DNA of 10,544 nt from NCBI GenBank assembly GCA_002449915.1, contig DJXY01000170.1, positions 1 to 10,544 on the forward strand, read 5' to 3'. Every line of letters begins with the position of its first letter. Positions within the stretch are counted from its first letter, which is position 1. This stretch comes from Oribacterium sp. UBA6992. Lineage in GTDB: Bacteria > Bacillota > Clostridia > Lachnospirales > Lachnospiraceae. Of the stretch, positions 1 to 6,021 are shown in pieces. The translations under genes and the position numbers were made by a program. Under the pieces are notes generated by a model. That model searched no databases. It saw nothing but the letters and a program-made list of their open reading frames with translations, and had not been told where the DNA came from.

Positions 1-735
1 ACCCTTCTCGCTGGACTGCCAGATGGTCGTTTTGGTGCCGCTGACCGGACGGTAAACCTTATCCGCCGCATACGAAGCATACCAGACATCATACGGGATA
101 TCCGAAACATTCATATGTGTCGTAAGCCAGGTCTTGTTGGCATAGACGATTGGGGTATAGCCGGCTGCCTGCACCATACTGCAGAACTTGTTGGCCATTG
201 CCGTGATGTCCTCCTTGCTTGCGCCCTCACTCAGGATCGAGCTCACCTCCACATCATAGGCTACCGGATACTGGAGCTTGTACTTTTTAATTTTTTCGAT
301 TGCGAGATTTGCCTCCGCCACCAGCTGGTCCATGTTCTTAGCCGTAGAGCAGACGTAGGCACCCACCTTGAGTCCTGCAGCAAGCGCGCCGGAAACATTG
401 GTGTCAAAATACTGATCCTCGGTAAGTCCGTAGGAAATCCGGACCATGACAAAATCAAGCCCTGCCGCCTTTACCTTATTCCAGTTAATCTCTCCGGCAT
501 CATTTTGGAAGCGGGAAACCTCGGTTCCTTTTTCCAGATAGGAAAACGCAGATCCGTCCTCGTTGGTATAGCCTGACCAGGCATCCGAGGATGCGGCAGA
601 ATTTGTGCTGCTGCCCGCTGTACTGCTGCCGGTCATGGCATCTCCCGGTCCTGCCGCCCATGCTGTTGTTGCCTGCGACATGCACATGAGCGTCATAAGT
701 GCCGCTGTCGCGATTTTCCTTTTATATAAATTCAT
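1..735 (-). CDS. Secreted GH25 lysozyme (N-acetylmuramidase), 3' end cut by window
   Basis: Family 25 muramidases cut the MurNAc-GlcNAc bond of peptidoglycan outside the membrane. The frame is open from an ATG at 735 through base 1, giving 245 residues and no stop, so the gene runs off the left edge. A ribosome site AAAGGAGAT lies 8 bases before the ATG. Residues 1-28 form a signal peptide (basic MNLYKRK, hydrophobic core, likely cleavage after TTAWA). Residues 29-65 are a Ser/Thr/Gly/Ala-rich linker. The GH25 barrel starts near 68 (GTEVSRFQ, then INW at 83-85), continues with FDTNVSGALAAGLKVGAY (110-127), YPVAYDVE (156-163) and IWQSSEKG at the edge. D161 and E163 match the conserved Asp-x-Glu catalytic pair. 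The Asp usual in the opening G-x-D-V-S motif is Glu (E72) here. Only a short part of the barrel is probably missing, though further C-terminal domains cannot be excluded. The family call is sure; the physiological role (turnover, separation or secreted attack) is not. Confidence 0.92.
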   Translation of the reverse strand, partial: MNLYKRKIATAALMTLMCMSQATTAWAAGPGDAMTGSSTAGSSTNSAASSDAWSGYTNEDGSAFSYLEKGTEVSRFQNDAGEINWNKVKAAGLDFVMVRISYGLTEDQYFDTNVSGALAAGLKVGAYVCSTAKNMDQLVAEANLAIEKIKKYKLQYPVAYDVEVSSILSEGASKEDITAMANKFCSMVQAAGYTPIVYANKTWLTTHMNVSDIPYDVWYASYAADKVYRPVSGTKTTIWQSSEKG

Positions 736-763
736 ACGTTTCGATCTCCTTTTTAGCATTGTC

Positions 764-792
764 AGCATAACAGCTATAAATATCCGAATCAA
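764..792 (-). promoter_or_regulatory. Sigma-A-type promoter of the GH25 lysozyme gene
   Basis: On the minus strand TTGATT (792-787) is followed by 17 bases and then TATGCT (769-764), a good match to -35 and -10 consensus at ideal spacing. It predicts a leader of about 22 bases containing the AAAGGAGAT ribosome site. It lies below the ldh terminator, so the lysozyme gene is likely transcribed on its own. Confidence 0.6.
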
Positions 793-871
793 GGGCATTA
801 GGGTAAGTTTAAAGTGATCGTCAGAAAAAAGAAAGAACGGGTAGGAAAACCGTCGCAAGCCTTGCAGGTCA

Positions 872-904
872 TAAAAAATCCCGGGAGATAAGATCACTCC
901 CGGG
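872..904 (-). terminator. Rho-independent terminator of ldh
   Basis: On the minus strand an 8-bp perfect GC-rich stem (CCCGGGAG at 904-897 pairing with CTCCCGGG at 887-880, 9-base loop) is followed by ATTTTTTAT. It lies about 98 bases past the ldh stop codon and separates ldh from the lysozyme gene. On the plus strand there is no T tract after the stem, so it reads as one-directional. Confidence 0.85.
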
Positions 905-1001
905 GTAAACCTTTCTGCGCTGTTCGCTGTTCCACAAACCGCGCAGGTCAATGCAGCTCATATCACTGTAGTCTTGGCCTGCAGGCTGCATAAATCAAAA
1001 T

Positions 1002-1949
1002 TCACAGCGAGTCACGGATTACCTGCTTAAGCGTATCCGCTGAATTTCTGAGCGCGGTCTGCTCTTCAGGAGAAAGCTCAATCGGCACCAGTGTCTCAAT
1101 ACCGGTTTTACATACAATCGCCGGCATACTGAGGCAGACATCCTCGATGCCATATGCTCCGTAAATCAAGCTCGATACCGGCAGAATCGACTTTTCATCG
1201 CGAATGATGGCTTCACATACTCTTCTCACCGACATGGCAATGCCATAATAGGTCGCATGCTTCTTTTTGATAATCTCATATGCTGCGTTTTTAACATCCT
1301 CTGCGGTCTTGGCAAGATATTCATCCACATCATGGAAGCCCCGCATTTCAAAGAAATCGCGAATCGGAATGCCGGAAACATTGGCGCTGCTCCATGCCGC
1401 AATCTCGGAATCTCCGTGCTCTCCGATGATGGATGCATGTACCGAACGGCTGTCCACACCGAGATGCTCTCCGAGGATCGTCCGTAATCTTGCAGAATCC
1501 AGAACCGTACCGGTACCAAACACCCGGTTCTCCGGCAGTCCGGAAAGCTGAATTGCCGCATAGGTCAGGATATCCACCGGATTGGCAACGATCAGCAGGA
1601 TACCTCCGATGTCACGTTTTTTAATCTCCGGCATGATGGATTTGAAAATTCCTACATTTTTCTTGACAAGGTCGAGACGGGTCTCTCCCGGCTTCTGATT
1701 GGCACCCGCGGATACAATAATAATTGCCGCGTCCTTGATGTCATCATATCCACCTGCATAAATCTGCATAGGCTGGGCAAATGGAAGTCCATGGCTGATA
1801 TCCAGCGCCTCTCCCTCTGCCTTGTCCTGATCCATATCCAGCAAAACCATTTCAGAGAAAAGTCCGCTCTGCATGAGCGCAAAGCAGGAAGCCGAACCAA
1901 CAAATCCGCAGCCGATCATGGCTACCTTACGTAAATTTACACTGCTCAT
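1002..1949 (-). CDS. ldh: L-lactate dehydrogenase
   Basis: This 315-residue cytoplasmic enzyme reduces pyruvate to L-lactate with NADH, regenerating NAD+ in fermentation. The Rossmann nucleotide motif is GCGFVG (13-18), with D38 at the end of the second strand favouring NAD over NADP. The substrate loop AGANQKPGETR (81-91) has Gln at 85, the residue that marks lactate dehydrogenase; malate dehydrogenases have Arg there. R91 is the mobile-loop arginine, ANPVD (122-126) the conserved Asn region, D151 and R154 in DSARLR the Asp and the substrate-binding Arg, and H178 in GEHGD the proton donor. T233 matches the substrate-site Thr. Length is normal. The ribosome site GAGAGGTGG sits 4 bases from the ATG. 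It is monocistronic, closed by a terminator at 872-904 and divergent from pepC. I saw no Rex-type TTGTGA-N6-TCACAA box near it. Allosteric behaviour (for example response to fructose 1,6-bisphosphate) cannot be judged from sequence. Confidence 0.96.
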   Translation of the reverse strand: MSSVNLRKVAMIGCGFVGSASCFALMQSGLFSEMVLLDMDQDKAEGEALDISHGLPFAQPMQIYAGGYDDIKDAAIIIVSAGANQKPGETRLDLVKKNVGIFKSIMPEIKKRDIGGILLIVANPVDILTYAAIQLSGLPENRVFGTGTVLDSARLRTILGEHLGVDSRSVHASIIGEHGDSEIAAWSSANVSGIPIRDFFEMRGFHDVDEYLAKTAEDVKNAAYEIIKKKHATYYGIAMSVRRVCEAIIRDEKSILPVSSLIYGAYGIEDVCLSMPAIVCKTGIETLVPIELSPEEQTALRNSADTLKQVIRDSL

Positions 1950-1989
1950 CTTTCCACCTCTCTATAAATAGCTTATAATCCATTAAGAC

Positions 1990-2022
1990 TACTTCATACT
2001 AGCATTAAATGAATATGAAGTA
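1990..2022. promoter_or_regulatory. Dyad-symmetric operator candidate between ldh and pepC
   Basis: TACTTCATA (1990-1998) and TATGAAGTA (2014-2022) are a perfect 9-bp inverted repeat with a 15-base AT-rich spacer. It lies between divergent genes, about 41 bases upstream of the ldh ATG and 60 bases upstream of the pepC ATG. The arm and spacer lengths suit a dimeric DNA-binding protein touching two turns apart. A TATAAG (1977-1972, minus) just inside it could be the ldh -10 box, which would place the dyad over the ldh -35 region. There is no T tract, so it is not a terminator. The regulator is unknown. Confidence 0.45.
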
Positions 2023-2082
2023 AAACACTAAATGCTGACCAGTCTGTCGGCAATGTCAAATATTAAATGAAGGAGTAAATTC

Positions 2083-3423
2083 ATGAACGAATCCATTTCT
2101 GTCACCGATCTTGATTCCTTTGCTGCTGCCTTTCAGAAGGATCCTGTCAATACAGTTGCGATGAATGCAGTTGTCCACAACGGTATCGTTAACTCCGCAC
2201 TGCGCTATGATGCTGCAGGTAAGCTTCAGCATGCCTTCTCCATTACCGTAGACTCCGGGGATGTCTGCGATCAGAAACATTCAGGCAGGTGCTGGATGTT
2301 TGCAAGCCTTAACGTGATGCGTCTTGAGGTCATGAAGCGTTTAAACCTCCCCAACACAGAGCTCTCCCAGGCCTATCCGCTCTTTTACGATAAGCTCGAG
2401 AAATCCAACTATCTCCTGGAAAACATCCTGGAAACTCTGGATGAGCCGGAGGACAGCCGCGTAGTAAGCTTCCTGCTGCAGGACCCGGTCGGTGACGGCG
2501 GACAGTGGGACATGTTCCGTTCCCTGGTTGCAAAGTACGGCGTGGTTCCAAAGGATGTGTACCCGGAGTCAGCCGTTTCGGAAAACACAGCCGAGCTGCG
2601 TAAATACCTCACCTGTAAGCTACGCGAATATGCCTGCACTCTTCGTACCCGTCATAACGAGGGGATGGACCTTGCCGGACTCCGGGCGCTGAAGGATGAG
2701 ATGATGGAGACCATTTTCCGGATGCTCTGCATTGCGCTCGGCAAGCCGCCTGTGAAGTTTGACTGGGAGACCTATGACAAGGACGGAAAGTTTATCCGTT
2801 TACAGGATGTAAGCCCGCAGGAATTTTTTGAGGAATACGTCGGCTGGGACTTAAATGATTATGTTACAGTAATCAACGCTCCGACAAAGGACAAGCCCTA
2901 CGGCAAAACCTATACCGTGCAGTATCTCGGCTCTGTCCGCGGCGGAAAATACCCGGTGAAGTATTTAAATCTTCCCATGGAGGAGCTTAAGGAGCTTGCC
3001 ATCAAGCAGTTAAAGGACAACCAGTGCGTCTGGTTCGGCTCGGATGTAGGACAGTTCTCTGATCGTGCCAAGGGATTCCTGTCAAAGGACAGCCTGGCAG
3101 TAGATGCTCTGTTTAACACAAGCTTCCCTCTCACCAAAGCACAGCGTCTTGATTACCATGAGAGTCTGATGACACATGCAATGGTTATCACTGGTGTGGA
3201 TCTCGATGCCGATGGCAAACCAGTAAAGTGGAAGGTGGAAAATTCCTGGGGCAAGGACCGTGGCAAGGATGGCTACTATGTCATGAGCGATGAGTGGTTC
3301 TCGGAGTTTGCCTACCAGATCCTTTTACACCGGAAGTACTTCTCGGAGGAGCAGAAAAAAGCATTTGATCAGGATCCGATCGTACTGAAGCCATGGGATC
3401 CGATGGGTTCCCTTGCAGAGTAA
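2083..3423 (+). CDS. pepC: Aminopeptidase C (bleomycin hydrolase family, peptidase C1B)
   Basis: PepC is a cytoplasmic papain-fold cysteine aminopeptidase, usually a hexameric barrel, which trims N-terminal residues from peptides and so supplies free amino acids. The protein has 446 residues, the normal family length. The oxyanion Gln is Q64 and the nucleophile C70 in CDQKHSGRCWMFASLNVMR (62-80). The catalytic His is H365 in MTHAMVITGVD and the Asn is N387 in WKVENSWG. The C-terminus ends PWDPMGSLAE; in this family the C-terminal tail lies in the active-site cleft and restricts the enzyme to exo-cleavage. There is no signal peptide. The start is fixed by AAGGAG (2070-2075), 7 bases before the ATG. 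I could not find a convincing -35/-10 pair for it in the 133-bp spacer shared with ldh. Transcription ends at the hairpin at 3509-3557. Confidence 0.96.
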   Translation: MNESISVTDLDSFAAAFQKDPVNTVAMNAVVHNGIVNSALRYDAAGKLQHAFSITVDSGDVCDQKHSGRCWMFASLNVMRLEVMKRLNLPNTELSQAYPLFYDKLEKSNYLLENILETLDEPEDSRVVSFLLQDPVGDGGQWDMFRSLVAKYGVVPKDVYPESAVSENTAELRKYLTCKLREYACTLRTRHNEGMDLAGLRALKDEMMETIFRMLCIALGKPPVKFDWETYDKDGKFIRLQDVSPQEFFEEYVGWDLNDYVTVINAPTKDKPYGKTYTVQYLGSVRGGKYPVKYLNLPMEELKELAIKQLKDNQCVWFGSDVGQFSDRAKGFLSKDSLAVDALFNTSFPLTKAQRLDYHESLMTHAMVITGVDLDADGKPVKWKVENSWGKDRGKDGYYVMSDEWFSEFAYQILLHRKYFSEEQKKAFDQDPIVLKPWDPMGSLAE

Positions 3424-3508
3424 TGGGATGTACCCGGGGATGAGAGATATTCATACCCGCTGAAATGCTGCAGTAAAAGTCTTTTGGTCCTGCCAAAACG
3501 AAATTGAT

Positions 3509-3557
3509 AAAATACGTCCGCAGAAGGTGTTCATGCCTCCTGCGGACGTATTTTTTT
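3509..3557. terminator. Bidirectional terminator between pepC and the LysR gene
   Basis: A 15-bp perfect stem (3509-3523 with 3540-3554, core TACGTCCGCAG) is extended by three further pairs inside one mismatch. It ends in TTTTTTT (3551-3557) on the plus strand and, read on the minus strand, in TTTTATCAATT. It serves two convergent genes: pepC ends 85 bases to its left and the LysR gene ends 12 bases to its right. The 85 bases before it (3424-3508) show nothing else. Confidence 0.9.
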
Positions 3558-3568
3558 AAGTTTCACTC

Positions 3569-4480
3569 TCATTCATAAGTTTTATTTGTAAGCAAATTCT
3601 GCCATTCTGGTGCCGCAATATCAAAAAATGCCTGCATCTCCCGCGAGATATGGCGCCTGGATGAGCAGAGTATCTGCCTCCAGATCCGGAAATGAAAGTC
3701 CGTAATGTTGAGCACTTTGAGACTTCCACATGTCACCATGTTACGGACGGTAAATTCCGGAAGAAACGAAACACCTCCGCCAAGGCAGAGTATCTTTAAA
3801 ATAAGATCCGTGCTTGCACTGGAGAGATGTGTCCTGATGTCCTTACCCTCTGCTGCAAGATAGTTCTCAAGCGCACGGCGATAGCTCACATTAGCCTCGG
3901 TCAGCATTACAGGACAGGCAATGACTTCGTCCAGAGTAATCCGCTGCTGCCTGGCAAGCGGGTGGTTGGGGGATGCCACAAAAATCACTTCCTCCGGCTT
4001 TGCAAGAATCGTAGTCCACTTAGAACCATAGATCCTCTGGTCAAGCAGATAAACTGCGTCAAAAAGATTTTTGTCCAGTTGGTCAAGCAATTCTCCCGGA
4101 GATCCGATTTCAACACTCACCCGGACCTTAGGATAGGTCTTGCTGAAGCTGGTAAGCACGGTCGGCAAAATGCTGGAACAGACTGACTCGACTGTGCCGA
4201 TCCGCAGTTCACCGCATAGTTCCTTAGATGAAAGTGTACTATCTATCAGTTCATCCATTTCATTGACAATCTGCATAGTTCCATCATAAAACGATCTGCC
4301 AACATCCGTGAGCGTAACACATTTGCCGTTCCGATCAAAAAGCGGCAGCCCAAGCTCCTGCTCCAGCTGCCGGATCTGGACCGTGACTGCTGATTGCGTA
4401 TAGCCGAGCACATCAGCCGCCTTGGAAAAGCTTCCGAGATCCGCGACCATAAGGAAGGTGCGCATACACCTGATTTCCAT
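3569..4480 (-). CDS. LysR-family transcriptional regulator
   Basis: A 303-residue LysR-type regulator. Residues 1-60 are the winged helix-turn-helix (MEIRCMRTFLMVADLGSFSK, then AADVLGYTQSAVTVQIRQLE and LFDR), followed by a linker helix (about 61-88). The effector-binding domain starts near 90 (ELRIGTVESV) and runs to the end. I chose the ATG at 4480 because family members begin at this point and an AGGT lies 7 bases before it. An in-frame ATG at 4543 would add 21 atypical residues and has no ribosome site. LysR proteins usually control the divergent neighbour and themselves, responding to a small molecule of the pathway. Here the neighbour is a cysteine desulfidase plus transporter, so a cysteine-related effector is inferred, not seen. 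Several Cys occur in the effector domain (C89, C101, C189, C232, C251, C272), but no metal motif is evident. Confidence 0.93.
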   Translation of the reverse strand: MEIRCMRTFLMVADLGSFSKAADVLGYTQSAVTVQIRQLEQELGLPLFDRNGKCVTLTDVGRSFYDGTMQIVNEMDELIDSTLSSKELCGELRIGTVESVCSSILPTVLTSFSKTYPKVRVSVEIGSPGELLDQLDKNLFDAVYLLDQRIYGSKWTTILAKPEEVIFVASPNHPLARQQRITLDEVIACPVMLTEANVSYRRALENYLAAEGKDIRTHLSSASTDLILKILCLGGGVSFLPEFTVRNMVTCGSLKVLNITDFHFRIWRQILCSSRRHISREMQAFFDIAAPEWQNLLTNKTYE

Positions 4481-4515
4481 TGATATTACCTGTCTTTCTA
4501 CTAGATATAAAAAAT

Positions 4516-4574
4516 ATTCATATTGTGAATGAAATCTGCTCATTTCACTTAATTGTTTATTTATGATACATAAA
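4516..4574. promoter_or_regulatory. Cluster of dyads, probable LysR-type binding region
   Basis: Three inverted repeats lie in the 158-bp spacer between the divergent LysR gene and the desulfidase gene. They are ATTCA-N5-TGAAT (4516-4530, which fits the LysR T-N11-A form), TGAAAT-N6-ATTTCA (4530-4547) and TTTATG-N3-CATAAA (4560-4574). The last covers the predicted -10 box of the LysR gene, a position suited to autorepression. The other two lie downstream of its start site, over the upstream side of the desulfidase gene. Binding is inferred from symmetry and position only. Confidence 0.45.
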
Positions 4575-4591
4575 GTCTATGAAAGTTGCAA
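4563..4591 (-). promoter_or_regulatory. Predicted promoter of the LysR gene
   Basis: On the minus strand TTGCAA (4591-4586), 17 bases, then TATCAT (4568-4563): 4 of 6 and 5 of 6 consensus matches at ideal spacing. The implied leader is about 75 bases to the ATG at 4480, which supports the shorter start. I found no equally good promoter on the plus strand for the desulfidase gene, in keeping with an activator-dependent promoter. Confidence 0.4.
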
Positions 4592-4638
4592 GAAATTGTA
4601 TATCTTTTCCATCCAGGCTGATAGAAGGAGGTTAATTC

Positions 4639-5916
4639 ATGCTAAAAACGGATGATAAATATAATGCATATATCAGCATTTTGAAGGAAGAACTCATTCC
4701 GGCGATGGGATGTACAGAGCCGATTGCGCTTGCCTATGCGGCAGCGGCTGCCCGGAAGCTGCTCGGCGTGCGCCCGGAACGTGTTGAGGTCGGTGCCAGC
4801 GGAAGCATTATCAAAAACGTAAAATCCGTTATTGTCCCTAACACAGGACATATGAAGGGTATTGAGGCTGCTGTTGCCGCAGGTATTGTCGCCGGAGACC
4901 CGGACAAAGAGCTCCAGGTGCTCTCTGATATTACGGAGCAGCAGATTCCGGAAATCCAGACATATCTTAAAAATACAGAATTCAAGGTCAGCTGTCTTGA
5001 AACACCACTCACCTTTGACATTCTGGTCACTCTTCACCATGGTACCGCATATTCCAAGGTGCGCATCGCTAACTTCCACACAAATATCGTATATATGGAG
5101 CGTAATGGTGAGATCATCAAAGACATCCCGGTAGAAAACGATGATGACAAGGGTATGACACCGAGGGACGTGCTCAATATGAAGGATATCTGGGATTTTG
5201 CCGGAACCGTAGACATTGAGGATATCCGTGGAATCATCGAACCACAGATCCGTCTCAATATGGCGATTGCCGAGGAAGGAATCCATAACAATTACGGCGC
5301 AAATATCGGCAAGGTTATCCTGCATTCTTACGGAAGTGATGTCCGCAGCCAGGCGATTGCAATGGCAGCAGCAGGCTCTGATGCACGGATGAACGGCTGT
5401 GAAATGCCGGTTATCATAAACAGTGGCAGCGGCAATCAGGGAATCACCGTATCCGTTCCGGTCATTGTCTATGCAAGAGAAAAAAAGGTCAGTGAGGAAA
5501 CGCTCTATCGGGCTCTGGTACTCTCAAACCTCACAGCAATCCATGAAAAATCCGCAATTGGCCGTCTATCTGCATTCTGCGGTGCGGTCAATGCCGGATC
5601 CGGCGCCGGTGCCGGTATCGCCTATGTCTGCGGCGGAGATTATGAGACAATCATCCACACCGTCGTCAACGCGCTTGCGGTTGTCTCCGGCATTGTCTGC
5701 GATGGTGCTAAGGCATCCTGTGCCGCTAAGATCGCTTCTGCTGTAGATGCGGGGATCCTTGGCTGGCAGATGTATCTGCAGGGGCAGCAGTTCCACGGCG
5801 GCGATGGCATCGTCACCAAGGGTATTGAAAATACTCTTGCAAATGTCGGACGTCTCGGCAAAGACGGCATGCGCGAAACCAACAACGAGATCATTAAAAT
5901 CATGATCGGACAGTAA
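4639..5916 (+). CDS. L-cysteine desulfidase, CyuA/UPF0597 (serine dehydratase alpha-like) family
   Basis: The 425-residue protein belongs to the CyuA/YhaM (UPF0597) family, related to the alpha domain of iron-sulfur L-serine dehydratases. Known members convert L-cysteine to pyruvate, ammonia and sulfide using an oxygen-sensitive [4Fe-4S] cluster. The N-terminal signature is PAMGCTEPIALAYAAAAAR (21-39). The Gly/Ala-rich core carries NSGSGNQG (261-268), SAFCGAVNAGSGAGAG (311-326) and GIVCDGAKASCAAK (351-364). C25, C314 and C354 are the candidate cluster ligands: the 40-residue gap between the last two equals that between the essential cysteines recalled for the Methanocaldococcus enzyme (25, 282, 322). 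The start follows a strong AAGGAGG, 7 bases away. The transporter gene follows after 105 bases with no terminator, so the two are likely co-transcribed. Some family members may act on other thiol or hydroxy amino acids, so serine is an alternative substrate. It is cytoplasmic, with no signal peptide. Confidence 0.88.
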   Translation: MLKTDDKYNAYISILKEELIPAMGCTEPIALAYAAAAARKLLGVRPERVEVGASGSIIKNVKSVIVPNTGHMKGIEAAVAAGIVAGDPDKELQVLSDITEQQIPEIQTYLKNTEFKVSCLETPLTFDILVTLHHGTAYSKVRIANFHTNIVYMERNGEIIKDIPVENDDDKGMTPRDVLNMKDIWDFAGTVDIEDIRGIIEPQIRLNMAIAEEGIHNNYGANIGKVILHSYGSDVRSQAIAMAAAGSDARMNGCEMPVIINSGSGNQGITVSVPVIVYAREKKVSEETLYRALVLSNLTAIHEKSAIGRLSAFCGAVNAGSGAGAGIAYVCGGDYETIIHTVVNALAVVSGIVCDGAKASCAAKIASAVDAGILGWQMYLQGQQFHGGDGIVTKGIENTLANVGRLGKDGMRETNNEIIKIMIGQ

Positions 5917-5940
5917 ATATAGATTTGTTCATTAAAATTG

Positions 5941-5967
5941 ATCCATGCAGCCCAGAAACCCATGGAT
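5941..5967 (+). repeat. Small hairpin in the desulfidase-transporter gap
   Basis: ATCCATG (5941-5947) and CATGGAT (5961-5967) form a 7-bp perfect inverted repeat with a 13-base loop, 24 bases past the desulfidase stop. No T tract follows, so it is unlikely to terminate transcription. It could stabilise or mark processing of the shared mRNA, or be chance. Confidence 0.3.
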
Positions 5968-6021
5968 AAGCTCAGCAAACAAAGCAAATACTCTAACAAA
6001 ACACCTAGGAGGGGAAAAATT

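Noticed and set aside
115..576. A 153-codon plus-strand open frame
   Set aside because: It lies opposite the GH25 lysozyme, whose motifs, signal peptide, promoter and ribosome site are all on the minus strand.
1002..1949. Malate dehydrogenase instead of lactate dehydrogenase
   Set aside because: The substrate loop has Gln at the deciding position (ANQKPGETR), as in lactate dehydrogenases, not Arg.
2031..2059. A perfect -35 box TTGACA on the minus strand (2059-2054) as the ldh promoter
   Set aside because: At 17 bases the only -10 candidate is AGCATT, a poor match, and the position is over 80 bases from the ldh start; it was not strong enough to list.
4481..4543. An earlier in-frame ATG for the LysR gene
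   Set aside because: It would extend the protein beyond the usual MEIRxxRTF start, has no ribosome site, and would leave a leader of only about a dozen bases from the predicted promoter.
4642..5325. A 227-codon open frame on the minus strand, opposite the desulfidase gene
   Set aside because: It is fully antisense to a well-supported gene, has no family features and no ribosome site; it follows from the codon pattern of the sense strand.
5938..6021. An earlier in-frame ATG for the transporter
   Set aside because: It lacks a ribosome site and adds 28 polar residues, while the ATG at 6022 follows AGGAGGGG at good spacing and begins near the first membrane helix.
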